Of a stretch of 39,003 bases of DNA, positions 7,312 through 18,100 are shown piece after piece. Below the pieces are notes generated by a model. That model ran no database searches and was not told the DNA's origin. It saw only the letters and a program-made list of their open reading frames with translations. The first letter of the stretch is position 1, and every line of letters begins with the position of its first letter. Location of the stretch: the NCBI GenBank assembly GCA_014382495.1, contig JACNJR010000041.1, forward strand, positions 1-39,003, given 5' to 3'. This stretch comes from Candidatus Cloacimonadota bacterium (GTDB taxonomy: Bacteria > Cloacimonadota > Cloacimonadia > JGIOTU-2). Position numbers and translations under genes: made by a program.

Positions 7312-7641
7312 ATGAAAAATAACCTGACACGAAATAAGGTTTCACCAAAAAGTCACAAGAAGGTCATAACATTCGTTTATGCCGATAATCTCGTCGGAGA
7401 TGATGTCGTTCATTTAGAGAATTATCTCGAAAAACGAAAGGTCCTTCATCACATTTATATCGTTGTCTCAAATTCTCCAGACAAGCAAGTCAGAACGGTT
7501 TGCAATAGATATAATCATCTAAAATTAATTTATAGCCAAAACCCAAAAATAGAAATTAATGACATAAAAAATCAATATGACGGCGTTGATGTAAAATTTG
7601 AAGAACGCAAATTTGATGAATTAAAAGAGAGAAGTTTATAA
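7312..7641 (+). CDS. Small protein of unknown function downstream of the response regulator
   Basis: A 109-residue basic, soluble protein with no signal peptide or membrane segment. I do not recognise a family. The pattern VITFVYADNLVGDDV, then HHIYIVVSNSP, then LKLIYSQNP suggests three alternating hydrophobic beta strands with helices between them, as in a small Rossmann-like or receiver-like fold. A strong RBS, TAGGAGG, lies 5 nt before the ATG. It follows the receiver gene by 23 nt and is closed by a hairpin terminator, so it belongs to the same short transcript. Confidence 0.75.
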   Translation: MKNNLTRNKVSPKSHKKVITFVYADNLVGDDVVHLENYLEKRKVLHHIYIVVSNSPDKQVRTVCNRYNHLKLIYSQNPKIEINDIKNQYDGVDVKFEERKFDELKERSL

Positions 7642-7657
7642 TTAAAAATTAAATTTT

Positions 7658-7697
7658 GCGGGCAATAAAGGATTTTCTTTTATTGCCCATTTTTATT
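7658..7697. terminator. Intrinsic terminator shared by convergent transcripts
   Basis: A perfect 10-bp stem (GGGCAATAAA at 7660-7669 and TTTATTGCCC at 7679-7688) with a 9-nt loop. It is followed on the plus strand by ATTTTTATTT. On the minus strand the stem includes the last codons and TAA stop of uvrC and is followed by a weaker T-rich stretch. It ends the response-regulator transcript and probably also uvrC. Confidence 0.85.
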
Positions 7698-9494
7698 TAG
7701 AAAATCCAAAATCTTTCGTGCTAATTTTTTATTAATTCCAGAAATTGAAATTAGTTCAGAAATTTTTGCATTTGCAATATTTTTTACAGATTTGAAATGT
7801 TTGAGAAGTTCGTTTTTTCGTGCTTCCCCTATTCCTGAAATTTTATCTAATTTAGAAAATTTTGTCTTTTTATCTCTCAAATTTTTATGATATTTGATTG
7901 CAAATCTATGCGCTTCATTCCTAATTTGCTGAAGTAATTTCAGAGCATAAGAGGTTTTCGGAATGATGATTGGCTCCTTTTGACTCACAGAAAAAATCTG
8001 CTCTAATTTTTTAGCAATTGAAAAGAGTTCAATTTTGTATGAATATTTTTCAAGTGCTTTCTCGGCGAAAGTGAGTTGTCCTTTTCCGCCATCAACAATA
8101 ATCAAATCGGGAATTTCCGTCTGCTCTTCATCAAGATGAGAAAGATAACGAGTCATTGCTTCTTCGAGCATTAGATAGTCATTTATTCCTTCAACGGTTT
8201 TAATTTTGAATCGGCGATATTGGCTCTTTTTCGGTTTGCCATTATCAAAAAAAACCATTGAAGCAACTGCTTCGTTTCCTTGCAAATTAGAGACATCGAA
8301 AGCTACGATTTTTCTGGGAAGTTTCGATAATCGCAATTTGTCTTTCAATTCTTTTACGGCAAAAACTGTTTTATGCGATGATTTCAGATAGGATAATTTT
8401 TTTTCTTCAACCAAAAGAGAAGCGTTCTGCTTCGCCATTTCGAGCAATTTCTTCTTGTCACCTTTTTGTGGAATGAAAATTTTCACATAAAGCCATTCTG
8501 AAATAATTTCATTGTTTCTCGGTAATTTTTGAAGTAAAATTTTTTGTGGAATATCTTCTTGATGAGAATAATATTGAGCCAAAAACTGAGACAAAATTTT
8601 AGGAATTTTTTCCTTGAAAGTATTATCCAAAAAATAATGTTCTCGCTTTATTAGTTTGCCTTCGCGAATCTTCATCACCACAGAACAGCAGAGATTTTCA
8701 TCTTGTGAAATTCCTATTATATCTAAATTTTCCTTGCTGATTTTGCTCACGATTTGCCTTGTAGAAATGCTTTTGATTTTTCTGATTTGGTCACGAAATT
8801 CAGCAGCTTTTTCAAACAGATTTTCCCCAGCAGCTTTTTCCATCTCTTCCTGAAGTATTTCTATAACTAAATTTGTTTGCCCTTTTAGAAATAGAATTAC
8901 CTGCTCTATTTTCTTTTTGTATTCATCAAAATCAATTTTTCCGATACACGGCGCATCACATTTATGAATCTGAAAATTCAAGCAGGGCTTTTCATATGAG
9001 GAATTTGTTTTTGGTATTTTTTTGTTGCAAGTCCGCAGCCGAAATATCTTTTGCAAAATGTGTAGCGTGTGGCGGATGGAACTCGATTTTGTATAAGGGC
9101 CGAAGTATTTTGCACCGTTTTGTGCGATATTGCGAGTAATAATAGCTCGCGGGAAATTGCTCTTTACATCAATTTCGATATACGGATATTTTTCGCTATC
9201 TTTCAGCGCAATGTTATATTTTGGACGATATTTTTTTATCAGATTTGCTTCCAAAATCAGTGCATCCAATTCGGTTCTTGTAACAATATATTCAAAATTT
9301 GTAATATTTGCGACAAGGATTTCTGTTTTTGGTTGGTCAAAATTTTTCTTTGTAAAATATGATGAGATTCTTCTTTTCAAATTCTTTGCTTTGCCGATGT
9401 ATATTATCTTTCCATTGGAATTTTTCATTAAATATACGCCGAAATTTGGCGGAGTAAGTTTTAATTTCTCTGCAATATTCTGATTTTTATTCAT
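7680..9494 (-). CDS. uvrC: UvrC, excinuclease ABC subunit C
   Basis: About 604 residues, the normal length for UvrC. The GIY-YIG nuclease domain opens it (GVYLMKNSNGKIIYIGKAKN, about residues 16-35) and makes the 3' incision. A UVR helical-hairpin motif follows (about 205-240) for UvrB contact. The RNase H-like domain (IVAFDVSNLQG, LIIVDGGKGQL) makes the 5' incision, and C-terminal helix-hairpin-helix repeats (KISGIGEARKNELL, ISGINKKLARKIL) bind DNA. It acts with UvrA and UvrB in nucleotide excision repair. The frame stays open up to 9560, but that upstream start is TTG and overlaps murJ; the ATG at 9494 matches the normal UvrC N-terminus and is preferred. There is a weak RBS, and its stop lies inside the shared terminator. 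Confidence 0.96.
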   Translation of the reverse strand: MNKNQNIAEKLKLTPPNFGVYLMKNSNGKIIYIGKAKNLKRRISSYFTKKNFDQPKTEILVANITNFEYIVTRTELDALILEANLIKKYRPKYNIALKDSEKYPYIEIDVKSNFPRAIITRNIAQNGAKYFGPYTKSSSIRHTLHILQKIFRLRTCNKKIPKTNSSYEKPCLNFQIHKCDAPCIGKIDFDEYKKKIEQVILFLKGQTNLVIEILQEEMEKAAGENLFEKAAEFRDQIRKIKSISTRQIVSKISKENLDIIGISQDENLCCSVVMKIREGKLIKREHYFLDNTFKEKIPKILSQFLAQYYSHQEDIPQKILLQKLPRNNEIISEWLYVKIFIPQKGDKKKLLEMAKQNASLLVEEKKLSYLKSSHKTVFAVKELKDKLRLSKLPRKIVAFDVSNLQGNEAVASMVFFDNGKPKKSQYRRFKIKTVEGINDYLMLEEAMTRYLSHLDEEQTEIPDLIIVDGGKGQLTFAEKALEKYSYKIELFSIAKKLEQIFSVSQKEPIIIPKTSYALKLLQQIRNEAHRFAIKYHKNLRDKKTKFSKLDKISGIGEARKNELLKHFKSVKNIANAKISELISISGINKKLARKILDFLNKNGQ

Positions 9495-9537
9495 ATTTTT
9501 CTTGAAAATTTTGATGTTTAAATCGTAAAAAATGGAA

Positions 9538-11106
9538 TTATTTTCTTCTGAAAATATCAAATAACATTTGAGAAGATTTTACTTTGAGAAATTTCAAACC
9601 GGAAAAGTAAATCAGAGACGAAATTATCATAATAACTAAGATTTTCAGAAACAGCAGAATTCGCCAATTTAGCATTGATGTAATTGTGATTTGATTAAGA
9701 TAAAAACAGACAAATCCGAGTAAAATAGAGATTATACATATCTTCAAAAAATTAGATAATATATTTGAGAAATTGATTTTTCCGATATTTTTTTGCAAAA
9801 CAAAGAATAGAATAAATGCTTGAATTGTTGCGGAGATCGAGGTTGCAAGTGCAAGTCCTTTCAACTTAATAAAATGCATCAGAATAATGTTGAGAATAAT
9901 ATTGCAGACAACAGTAATAGCAGCAATTTTCATTGGAGTTTTGGTATTTTTCAGAGCAAAAAACGCTGATGCAAAAATTCTTACAGAACTATGCGAAACA
10001 AGTCCAATAGAATAAAATAGTAATGCAGCAAATGTCATGGGGAGCGCATTTTTTTCGTCAAATGCTCCGTGAAGATAAATAAGCGAAATCATATCTCTGC
10101 CCATCACAAGAATGATAGCAATTATTGGAAGCATTATAATGAGAATCAGATTAAACGCATCTTTTAAAGATTTTTTCAGTTTGTCTGTCTGATTGTTTGC
10201 AATGTATCTGGAAAAGAGTGGCAGAAGAGCAGTCCCAATTGCAATTCCAAAAACGCCTAATGGGAGCTGCATCAAACGATTTCCATATTGTAAAGCGGCA
10301 ACGCTTCCAACTGCCAACACCGAAGCGAGAATTGTGTCTACGACCACATTTATTTCTCGAATTCCAATTCCAACTATTCCAGGAATCATCCTTTGCCAGA
10401 CCTGTTTTATCTCTTTTTGTTTTAGATTAATGCGAAATTTAAATTTGTATCCAATTTTTCTCAATAAAGGCAAATTGACAGATAATTGGCAAATCCCGCC
10501 AAATAAAACTCCAGCGGCAAGAATGAATGCTTTCTCTTCGATTGATGATTCTTTCAAAGTAGTATAAATAATTGCAGGAATGATAATTCCGAGATTGAAC
10601 ATCATCGGTGAAAGCGATGGCAAAAAGAAAATCGAATGAGCGTTCAGAATGGCGATGACGACAGATGTAAGTCCAATTAAAAATAGATATGGAAAAAGAG
10701 TTTGCGTAAGTTGACTTGTTAGAGATTGGAATTCTAGTGCAAAACCTGGTGCGATGAGTTTTACTATAATTGGTGCGAGAACAATTCCAATTCCGACAAG
10801 AATTATTAGCAAAATGATTAAAATCGAAAGAATATTTAGAGCAAATTGGATTGTTTCTGCTTTGGATTTTTTCTCTTTGAATTCGGTATAAAGTGGAATA
10901 AAAGCTGCGGAGAGAGCACCTTCGCCAAAAAGTCCTCTGAGCATATTTGGAATTACAAACGCCACTCCAAAACTATCAGCGACAGAAGTTGCTCCCAAAA
11001 AATGAGTTAAAACAATATCGCGAGCAAGTCCGGAAATTCGACTTAGAAATGTTCCGCTTGAAATTTTCCCAACATTTTTTGCTAAATTGTCACTTTTCTT
11101 TTTCAT
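9538..11106 (-). CDS. murJ: MurJ, lipid II flippase (MviN family)
   Basis: A 522-residue polytopic protein with about 14 hydrophobic segments, the normal MurJ topology and length. The family signature is at the N-terminus: SGTFLSRISGLARDIVLTHFLG, ADSFGVAFVIPNMLRGLFGEGALSAAFIP. It moves lipid II across the inner membrane for peptidoglycan synthesis. It lies 51 nt downstream of the PorV-like gene with no convincing terminator between them (only an A/T-only hairpin). uvrC begins 43 nt after its stop, so murJ and uvrC may form the tail of the long surface operon or a separate short unit. Confidence 0.96.
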   Translation of the reverse strand: MKKKSDNLAKNVGKISSGTFLSRISGLARDIVLTHFLGATSVADSFGVAFVIPNMLRGLFGEGALSAAFIPLYTEFKEKKSKAETIQFALNILSILIILLIILVGIGIVLAPIIVKLIAPGFALEFQSLTSQLTQTLFPYLFLIGLTSVVIAILNAHSIFFLPSLSPMMFNLGIIIPAIIYTTLKESSIEEKAFILAAGVLFGGICQLSVNLPLLRKIGYKFKFRINLKQKEIKQVWQRMIPGIVGIGIREINVVVDTILASVLAVGSVAALQYGNRLMQLPLGVFGIAIGTALLPLFSRYIANNQTDKLKKSLKDAFNLILIIMLPIIAIILVMGRDMISLIYLHGAFDEKNALPMTFAALLFYSIGLVSHSSVRIFASAFFALKNTKTPMKIAAITVVCNIILNIILMHFIKLKGLALATSISATIQAFILFFVLQKNIGKINFSNILSNFLKICIISILLGFVCFYLNQITITSMLNWRILLFLKILVIMIISSLIYFSGLKFLKVKSSQMLFDIFRRK

Positions 11107-11157
11107 TTTATGTCAGCGGCAAATTCTTTGGACAAAAAATTGTTTTTTGAAAAAAAA

Positions 11158-12135
11158 TTAATGTAAAATGTCAAAAGAGATTCTTAGTATATTATGAGTT
11201 TCTTGAATCTGATATGCGATATCAAAATTAAAAGTTGTATCTCGCCAGATTTTGAGCAGTTCAAAACCAATTCCAAAACTGAATCTTCTGTTTTCGCCAG
11301 TGAATAATTCCTGCGAATATCCTGCTCGTAATGCCAACAATTTGTTGAAAAATTTCGTTTCAATTCCTGTTTTTATTTCGTCTTCACAATCGCTTGATAA
11401 CGCTTTGTCATAATCCATAGAAAAGGTGAATTTGTCGTTTTCAAAAGCATAACCGAAAATAAGGTCAACTGCTCGCGACTCGGAATATTCTCCTTTTGCT
11501 GTTCCCACATCATTCTTAGAATTCCAAAGAATATTATTTATCGGATTACGCCACATTAATCCGAATTTATCATTTTCAGAAATCATAAATTGCAATCCAA
11601 AATCAATTCCAAAACCACTTGCTGAACCAGAAATCTGGTGTTCGCCATCGCCATCAATGTATGAACCATCGTTATTATTCCCAAAAGAGTGACTATAATA
11701 TTTTAGATTCATTCCAAAATTAAATCTATCTGCAAGTGAGGGCAAACGAACCAAATTATCACTTATAAATTTACCATTTATAGCAGAAGAGAGAAATAAA
11801 ACTGCTTCAGAGAAAACATCATCACCACAATATATCATTGCGATTCCAAATGATATATTCTCTTGATTTTTGTAAGAATATCCCAAAAAAGAATAATTGA
11901 CAAGGTCAAGAAGGTTTGAATTATCAAAAGTAAAAGAATGCAGATTTTGAATATTACAAAGTCCTGCTGGATTCCAAATTATACTGCTCGGTTTATCTGC
12001 CAATGCTACAAAAGCGCCGCCCATTCCCATTGGTCTCGCTCCAAATTCATAAAAATTGGGATCAATATCATCTAATTCTGCAATTAGAAAATTAACAGCA
12101 TATAAAAACAAAACGAGCAATAATATTTTTTTCAT
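11158..12135 (-). CDS. PorV/PorQ-like outer-membrane beta-barrel protein
   Basis: A 325-residue protein with a signal peptide (residues 1-19, ending FLIA). It has the diagnostic N-terminal block of the PorV/UPF0164-type barrels, FGARPMGMGGAFVALAD and then IIWNPAGL. The rest is alternating beta strands with tight turns, consistent with a FadL-like barrel of 14 strands. PorV is the outer-membrane shuttle that takes type IX cargo from the translocon to the anchoring complex. This gene begins 4 nt after the stop of the giant T9SS-type protein, so a dedicated role in its export or anchoring is an attractive inference. It could equally be a general transport barrel. It is the last gene of the five-gene surface set. 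Confidence 0.85.
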   Translation of the reverse strand: MKKILLLVLFLYAVNFLIAELDDIDPNFYEFGARPMGMGGAFVALADKPSSIIWNPAGLCNIQNLHSFTFDNSNLLDLVNYSFLGYSYKNQENISFGIAMIYCGDDVFSEAVLFLSSAINGKFISDNLVRLPSLADRFNFGMNLKYYSHSFGNNNDGSYIDGDGEHQISGSASGFGIDFGLQFMISENDKFGLMWRNPINNILWNSKNDVGTAKGEYSESRAVDLIFGYAFENDKFTFSMDYDKALSSDCEDEIKTGIETKFFNKLLALRAGYSQELFTGENRRFSFGIGFELLKIWRDTTFNFDIAYQIQETHNILRISFDILH

Positions 12136-12139
12136 AATT

Positions 12140-15100
12140 TTATTTTATTAAGATAATTGTTTTAACAATCTCTTCTTTATGATTTGCATCTTCGGCAATA
12201 ATCTGGATTACATATCGTCCATTTCTTGCCATTTTACCATTTTTTGTCATTCCATCCCAATTGAGTGTAAACTCTTCGCCAGCTTCATAATTTCCTTTTA
12301 GCATTGGACGATTTTCTGCAATTGTCCGAACCAAAGTTCCAGTTAATGTATAAATTTTTGCTGTGATTTTTGGATATCGGCTTATCTTCGAAGAGATTTT
12401 GAAAATTATTTGAAGTCCCATATTTTTGCCAATTTGGTCATACGGAGAAAATGGGTTGGGAAGTAATTTCAAGTCATAAATTCCGAGCTGTTTAGATTCT
12501 GCTACAACGCCATATTCACCCAAACAAGGAATTGAATCCAGCTGTAAATATTCATAATTTTTTCTATTGCCGTTTGATGATGCATCCACCCATTCTAATT
12601 TTTCAACATCCCAATAAGCGATAAAAATACCAGACAAATCAATTCCTTCGTCAAATTCAAAGATAATTCCTGGCATTTTGGCAAAATTGGCAGTAGATCT
12701 GATATCAAACACTGAAGCCATAAGCTCAGAAGTTACAGTTGTTTCTTGCATCGGAGAGACCTGAACTTTTTCCAAATAAAGTTTTGCTGATCCAGAACTA
12801 AGCATTGCTTCTGGTAAGGTCAAATTGCAACCTTCTCCGCTATACAAAGTATCAGGTGAATTGGGGAAATCTAATTTTATGTAAACTGTGATTTGTTTTT
12901 CTGCCGTTACTTCGGTTCCATCATTTGGATCAAACGCCCAAACTTCTAAATCAAATTGACCAACAAAGTTTGAGTCAGGATTATACAGAATACTTTCTTG
13001 AACTTTTTCAAGAGTTCCTATTATCGAATCAACTGGTTCAAATTCAAAAAAATCTACATACATCGACGAACCTTCTGCTGAAACTGTAAATGAACAGGAT
13101 TCGTTATTTTGGATTTCATTTGGTCCATCAATAAGCAAATTTGCCAAATGCATATCTTTTACCTGAATGTCTTCAGTTTCTAATCTAATTGTAATTTCTT
13201 TCAAAGTAACTTTTGCTTTTATTTTTCCTATTCCATTATTATCTGCTGCTTTAAATAAAATCAATCGTTTTTCATCCGGAATTTGCTCAATTTCACCAAT
13301 AGTTGAATCTGATAAACTCCAAAAAACAGAACCAGAAACGTCAACAGAATCATTCAGACAATTACCTGCATCATCCCAAAGATTCGCTTCAAATGTAGTT
13401 TCTTGATTGTAAGCAAAAAGTGCTTCATTTGGTGTTATGTTGGAATAATCGTGTGAAAGCATTCCTTCAGAAGTTAAGGTCCAAATATATGGAGAACTTT
13501 GGTTGCTGAATGTAATTCCAAGTGTATCCGATTGTGAATTAAACCAAAATGTTATATCACCAGATTTCAATTGTGGAGGAATTTTAAATATTAAAAGTGT
13601 GTCATTTTCATCTGTCATTTCAATTTCATATTCGTTATTATCAGCATCTTTGTAATGTAAAAATACTTGGTCATTATATGTGCCTTTGTGCAAAGATATT
13701 TTGATAGAATCCAAAGCTGATTGTGATACAATTTGTGATTTATCAAACTGAAGCGGCAATTGTTTCTCTTGAGAATAACATCGCAAAGTGTCCAAAGTTA
13801 AAGTATACGACAAAGGATTTATGTAATCTCCGAAAGAACCGGTAGATTTTGAAATTAAAATTGAATATTCTCTCGTATGAAGAGTGGAATCAGTAGAACA
13901 ATTTCCGGTAGAATCTGTATAAATCGTTGTGTTGAAATTTGCCGAAGTTATTTTTACTGAAACATTTTGAATTGGAGTTGAACCATCTTCGGTAATTGTA
14001 AATTCAATACTACACAAAACATAATCAAAAGTATAATCAATAGTTGTATCATCTGTTATTGAAATATTTAAAATGTCGTGTGAAAATAATTCATTATCGT
14101 ATTCGGCTTCAATTTGTAAATTGTAAATTCCATCTTCTAAATCCGTAAAAATGTATTCTCCATATTGGTTTGTCGATGTAGTATCAATTGGAAAATTTGT
14201 AGAATCTTTAAGAATAATGTTTGCAGAAGGTAATGCTTCATCTTCCATTTTAATAAATCCACTTACATTTGCCGCGTTCGGATTATAAATGAATTCATTA
14301 TATCTATAAACTGAATCTCCGATTGAAACAGAAATATCTAATTCCTGAAAATTGAAATTAATACTTTCATAAGTGGCATTTATTGATAAATCATAATTCC
14401 CATCTGATAATTCGTCAAATTCATATTGGCTTAGAGAGATTTCCTCTTCAAAATCATTTTCTGGACATTCAAGAATAATTGTGGCACTTGTTGGATGTAC
14501 GGTATTAGGATGATCTGTAGATTTATTTATTATCCATATTTCACCAGTTAGTTTTGATGGTTTGGGTTGTAAAATCAATTCAAGATAGCAATTATTTTGA
14601 TCTGAAGTTAGCTCGATTTCCGAAATTTCAGAAATATAATAATTTTCTTTTTCAGCATAGATTGAATAAATTCCAATAGAATCTACTTGAATCGAATATG
14701 ATCCTTCTGCATCCGTAGTATCCGAATATGTGTTGCCGTTTCTTTCGGCAAAAACTACAGCAGCTTGTAATGGCTCAGAATTTGTATTTTTCACTAATCC
14801 GAAAATTGTGAGTAATTTTTGAGTCAAATAAAAATCAACGGTTGATGGGTCAGAAATTCCACCAGATAATGAAACGATTGTATCAGGAATATCCTCATAT
14901 CCTAAATGTGAAACTGAGACGTGATATATTCCATCTTCCAAATTTGAAAATAAAATTGAACCATTTGATGTTGTCACCAAACTGTCGATAACCTCGTCAT
15001 TTTTAAATAATTTCACTTTTGCATTTGCTATACCGTCTTTTGACTCGTTTTCATAAACTCCGCCAGATATTGAATTCTCCAGAAAACTTAGATTAAATCT

Positions 15101-18100
15101 TGGAAGTTCGACCGTCTGTCCTTCATCAATTTCAACTTGTGGGAATGTTTCCTCAGCTGTAAATCCTTCTAAAATAATACTAATATCATAAGTTCCAGCT
15201 GTTATTCCCGGCACATCAAATTTACCATTTGAATCTGTTACATCGCTCATAACTTGACCACTCATAATATTGGATGCATAAACAATCACGCCCGCTTTGG
15301 GATTATCATTGTAATAAACTTCTCCAATAATATGTGATGCTTGCATAAGCTCAATATCGATACAAATTGGCTGACCATTTTCTATTCCTATTCCTTGAAA
15401 TTGACTCACCAAATCATCTCCAACCTCTGCCCAAATATCATAATATCCTGATAATCCAGTAATCGAAAAATCGCCGAATTCATTTGAATATGTTTCATTT
15501 GAAAAGCCATCAAGATTTTTTGCTGTGATAAGAGAAGAACCGACTTCAACTCCGTCATCATAAACTGTACCCAGAACTGAATTTGGAATCATATCAAGAG
15601 TAATTGAGACATCGGTTGAATCGGTCGTTAGCGAATCTGGATGTGAATAATCATTATATCCAAGTTTTGAGCAGGTTAAGGAATAATTGTGAAGTTCTTG
15701 TAAATTTGAGATAGAAAACACGCCTGCAGCGGAAGTAGTATCAATAAATTCTTCATCATTGTGACATAAAGTAACAATTACATTTTTCAAAAATGTTTCC
15801 TCAGAATTTTTTACAATTCCCGAGATGGAACCTAATTCCGGTTCAAGCTGGAAATTGTAATTTAGTATTTCAAAATCTTCCAAATCGAGCATTTCACTTT
15901 GTGCAACATATCCTGGACGAGTTGCTGATAATTCGTAATTTTCCTCATAAAGATAAGAAAACTCATAATTCCCATTTTCAGAAGTTATGAAATTTTGGAT
16001 TTCATCACCAAAAGCCAAAACAACTTCAGCATTTGAAATTGGATTTGAAGTAGTATCTTCAATAATTCCAGATATTTTTGCAGAATGAATGTCGATTACC
16101 AAATTAATATTTGTGATATTTTCGGTTTCAACAGAAATCAATGTGTCGGCATTGTCATAATCATCTGATGGAAGGTTTGAACCAATTGTCGTGGTTGTAT
16201 ATGGGTTGACATTTTCAAATATAAAAAGTCCACCGCTGTCTGTCGTATCACTCAATAATTGCTCCTGATTAAATAGGTTTATGGAAGTGGAATCAATTGG
16301 TCTGTTATCCGTGTCGATCAAATAACCGGAGATGTCTATAGAGTCTGTATATGTAAGATCAATGTTTTGAGTTGTTTCTGACCTGTGTGCCACATATACA
16401 CTATCAATAATTTTTGTCTCATACGATTGTTTGGATATGGTAAAATCGTAATTCCCTTCATATAAAAATTTGATCGAATATGTTCCGTCAGGTTGGGATG
16501 TTCCGGAATAGGTGTTACCATTTTCGGCTTGAATGGTTATCATTGCACCCTGAACCGGATCCCCGGTAACATCGTTTGTAACGGTTCCCACAAATTCCGA
16601 GGTGTGGAGAGACATTGTCAGGCTGTTTGGCATAGAATTAACGGGATCATCTTCAATTGTAAATACGGTATCAGTATTTTCCCAACCTTGTTGGTATTTA
16701 TCGGTTGCAACCGTATAAGTTTCATAAGGGGCTAATTCCTGAAGAGAAAACTGTCCGTCAGAATTTGTGATTCCCGCACTTGATGCAGTTGGTGAAGTTG
16801 CAGTTACATCTACATTTTCCAGAGTATTTCCCTCTTGATCAACCACAACACCGGTTATTGATTTGTTATTAGGAATCATTATTAATGTTGTATCATAACT
16901 TGCTTGATAAAGAGGTATTGTGTCCGGCTGAACATCTGTGTAATCTTCCAAAGAAAGAGTTATCACATAATCTCGATTTGGATTTAGATTCTGCAATGTG
17001 AAATTTCCTACCGGATCCGTTGTAGTATTTCCAGAAAATCCATCTAAACTAACTGCACAAACTTCCACATTTCCCAATCCAATACTTTCATCATCAATTA
17101 CCTTACCAGTAATAGACGCATTTGTAAGTTCCATTGTGAATTTTAATGTGAGTGTTTCATTTGGTTCAATTGTTATTAAAGTATCATCACAAACATAGTT
17201 CGTTTTGCTCGCAGAGATATTGTATTCAACATATCCTGCCAGTCCAGTTAATTGACAAAATCCATCAGAATTTGTCACATCGGAAGTAATCACGCCGGTT
17301 AAATCGTTTTCTGCAGAAATTGTTACATTGCTCAATGGATTTGAGTTTTGATTTACTACTTCGACTTTAAGGGTTGAAGTTAGAGAAGTTAATTCGGCAT
17401 TTTTGGTAATTGTTGCTCCAGCTGGAATTACAATATTAGTTAAAATTTCTATTTCGTAATTTTCTTTTGTAATAGTAATTGTGTAATAAAAACCTGGTAA
17501 AATATTTTCCAAAATATAAAATCCTGATGAATTGCTGTAGGTTGCTCCTCCGCCACCAGAAGATAGATTTGCTGAGATAAATGCATTTTCTATCGAATTT
17601 CCAATTGTAGCATCTGTTATGGTTCCTTGAATTGTGCTGAAATTTTCTTCCAAAAATAATGTTGTGTCAATCGTTGAACCAGGATTTATCTCCAAATTAA
17701 TTGTGTTTTGCAAATATCCATTCTTATATGCAGTAATCTCATACTCACCTTGGCTAATTCCAAGAGTAAATTCGCCATTGGAAGCAGAAGTGGTCTGAAA
17801 TGTATTAGTATCTTGCACAGCTTGAATTGTTACTTGTCCTAAAGGATATAGATTGCCTTCATAATCATAGGATTTCACATAACCATTTACAGATGAAGAA
17901 AGTGCAGAAAGGGTTAATTCGGTTGAGAAGGATTGTTCAAGTTCTAAGGGTACTTCGGTTGTTGCTTCGTCAGATGAATATCCTGTTTTACTTCCAATAA
18001 TGTTATATTCTACCAATGGTGTTACAATTAAAGAAAAATTTCCATAAACGCCACTAACTGTAGAATAAGAATTTTCAGGATTGTTAACTTCCTCAATATC

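Noticed and set aside
9495-9560. An upstream TTG start that would add 22 residues to UvrC
   Set aside because: It overlaps the end of murJ, has no RBS, and the extra residues do not match UvrC N-termini; the ATG at 9494 fits better.
11107-11157. A hairpin with T-runs between the PorV-like gene and murJ, as terminator
   Set aside because: The stem consists of A-T pairs almost only (CAAAAAA/TTTTTTG) and would be unstable; read-through into murJ remains possible.
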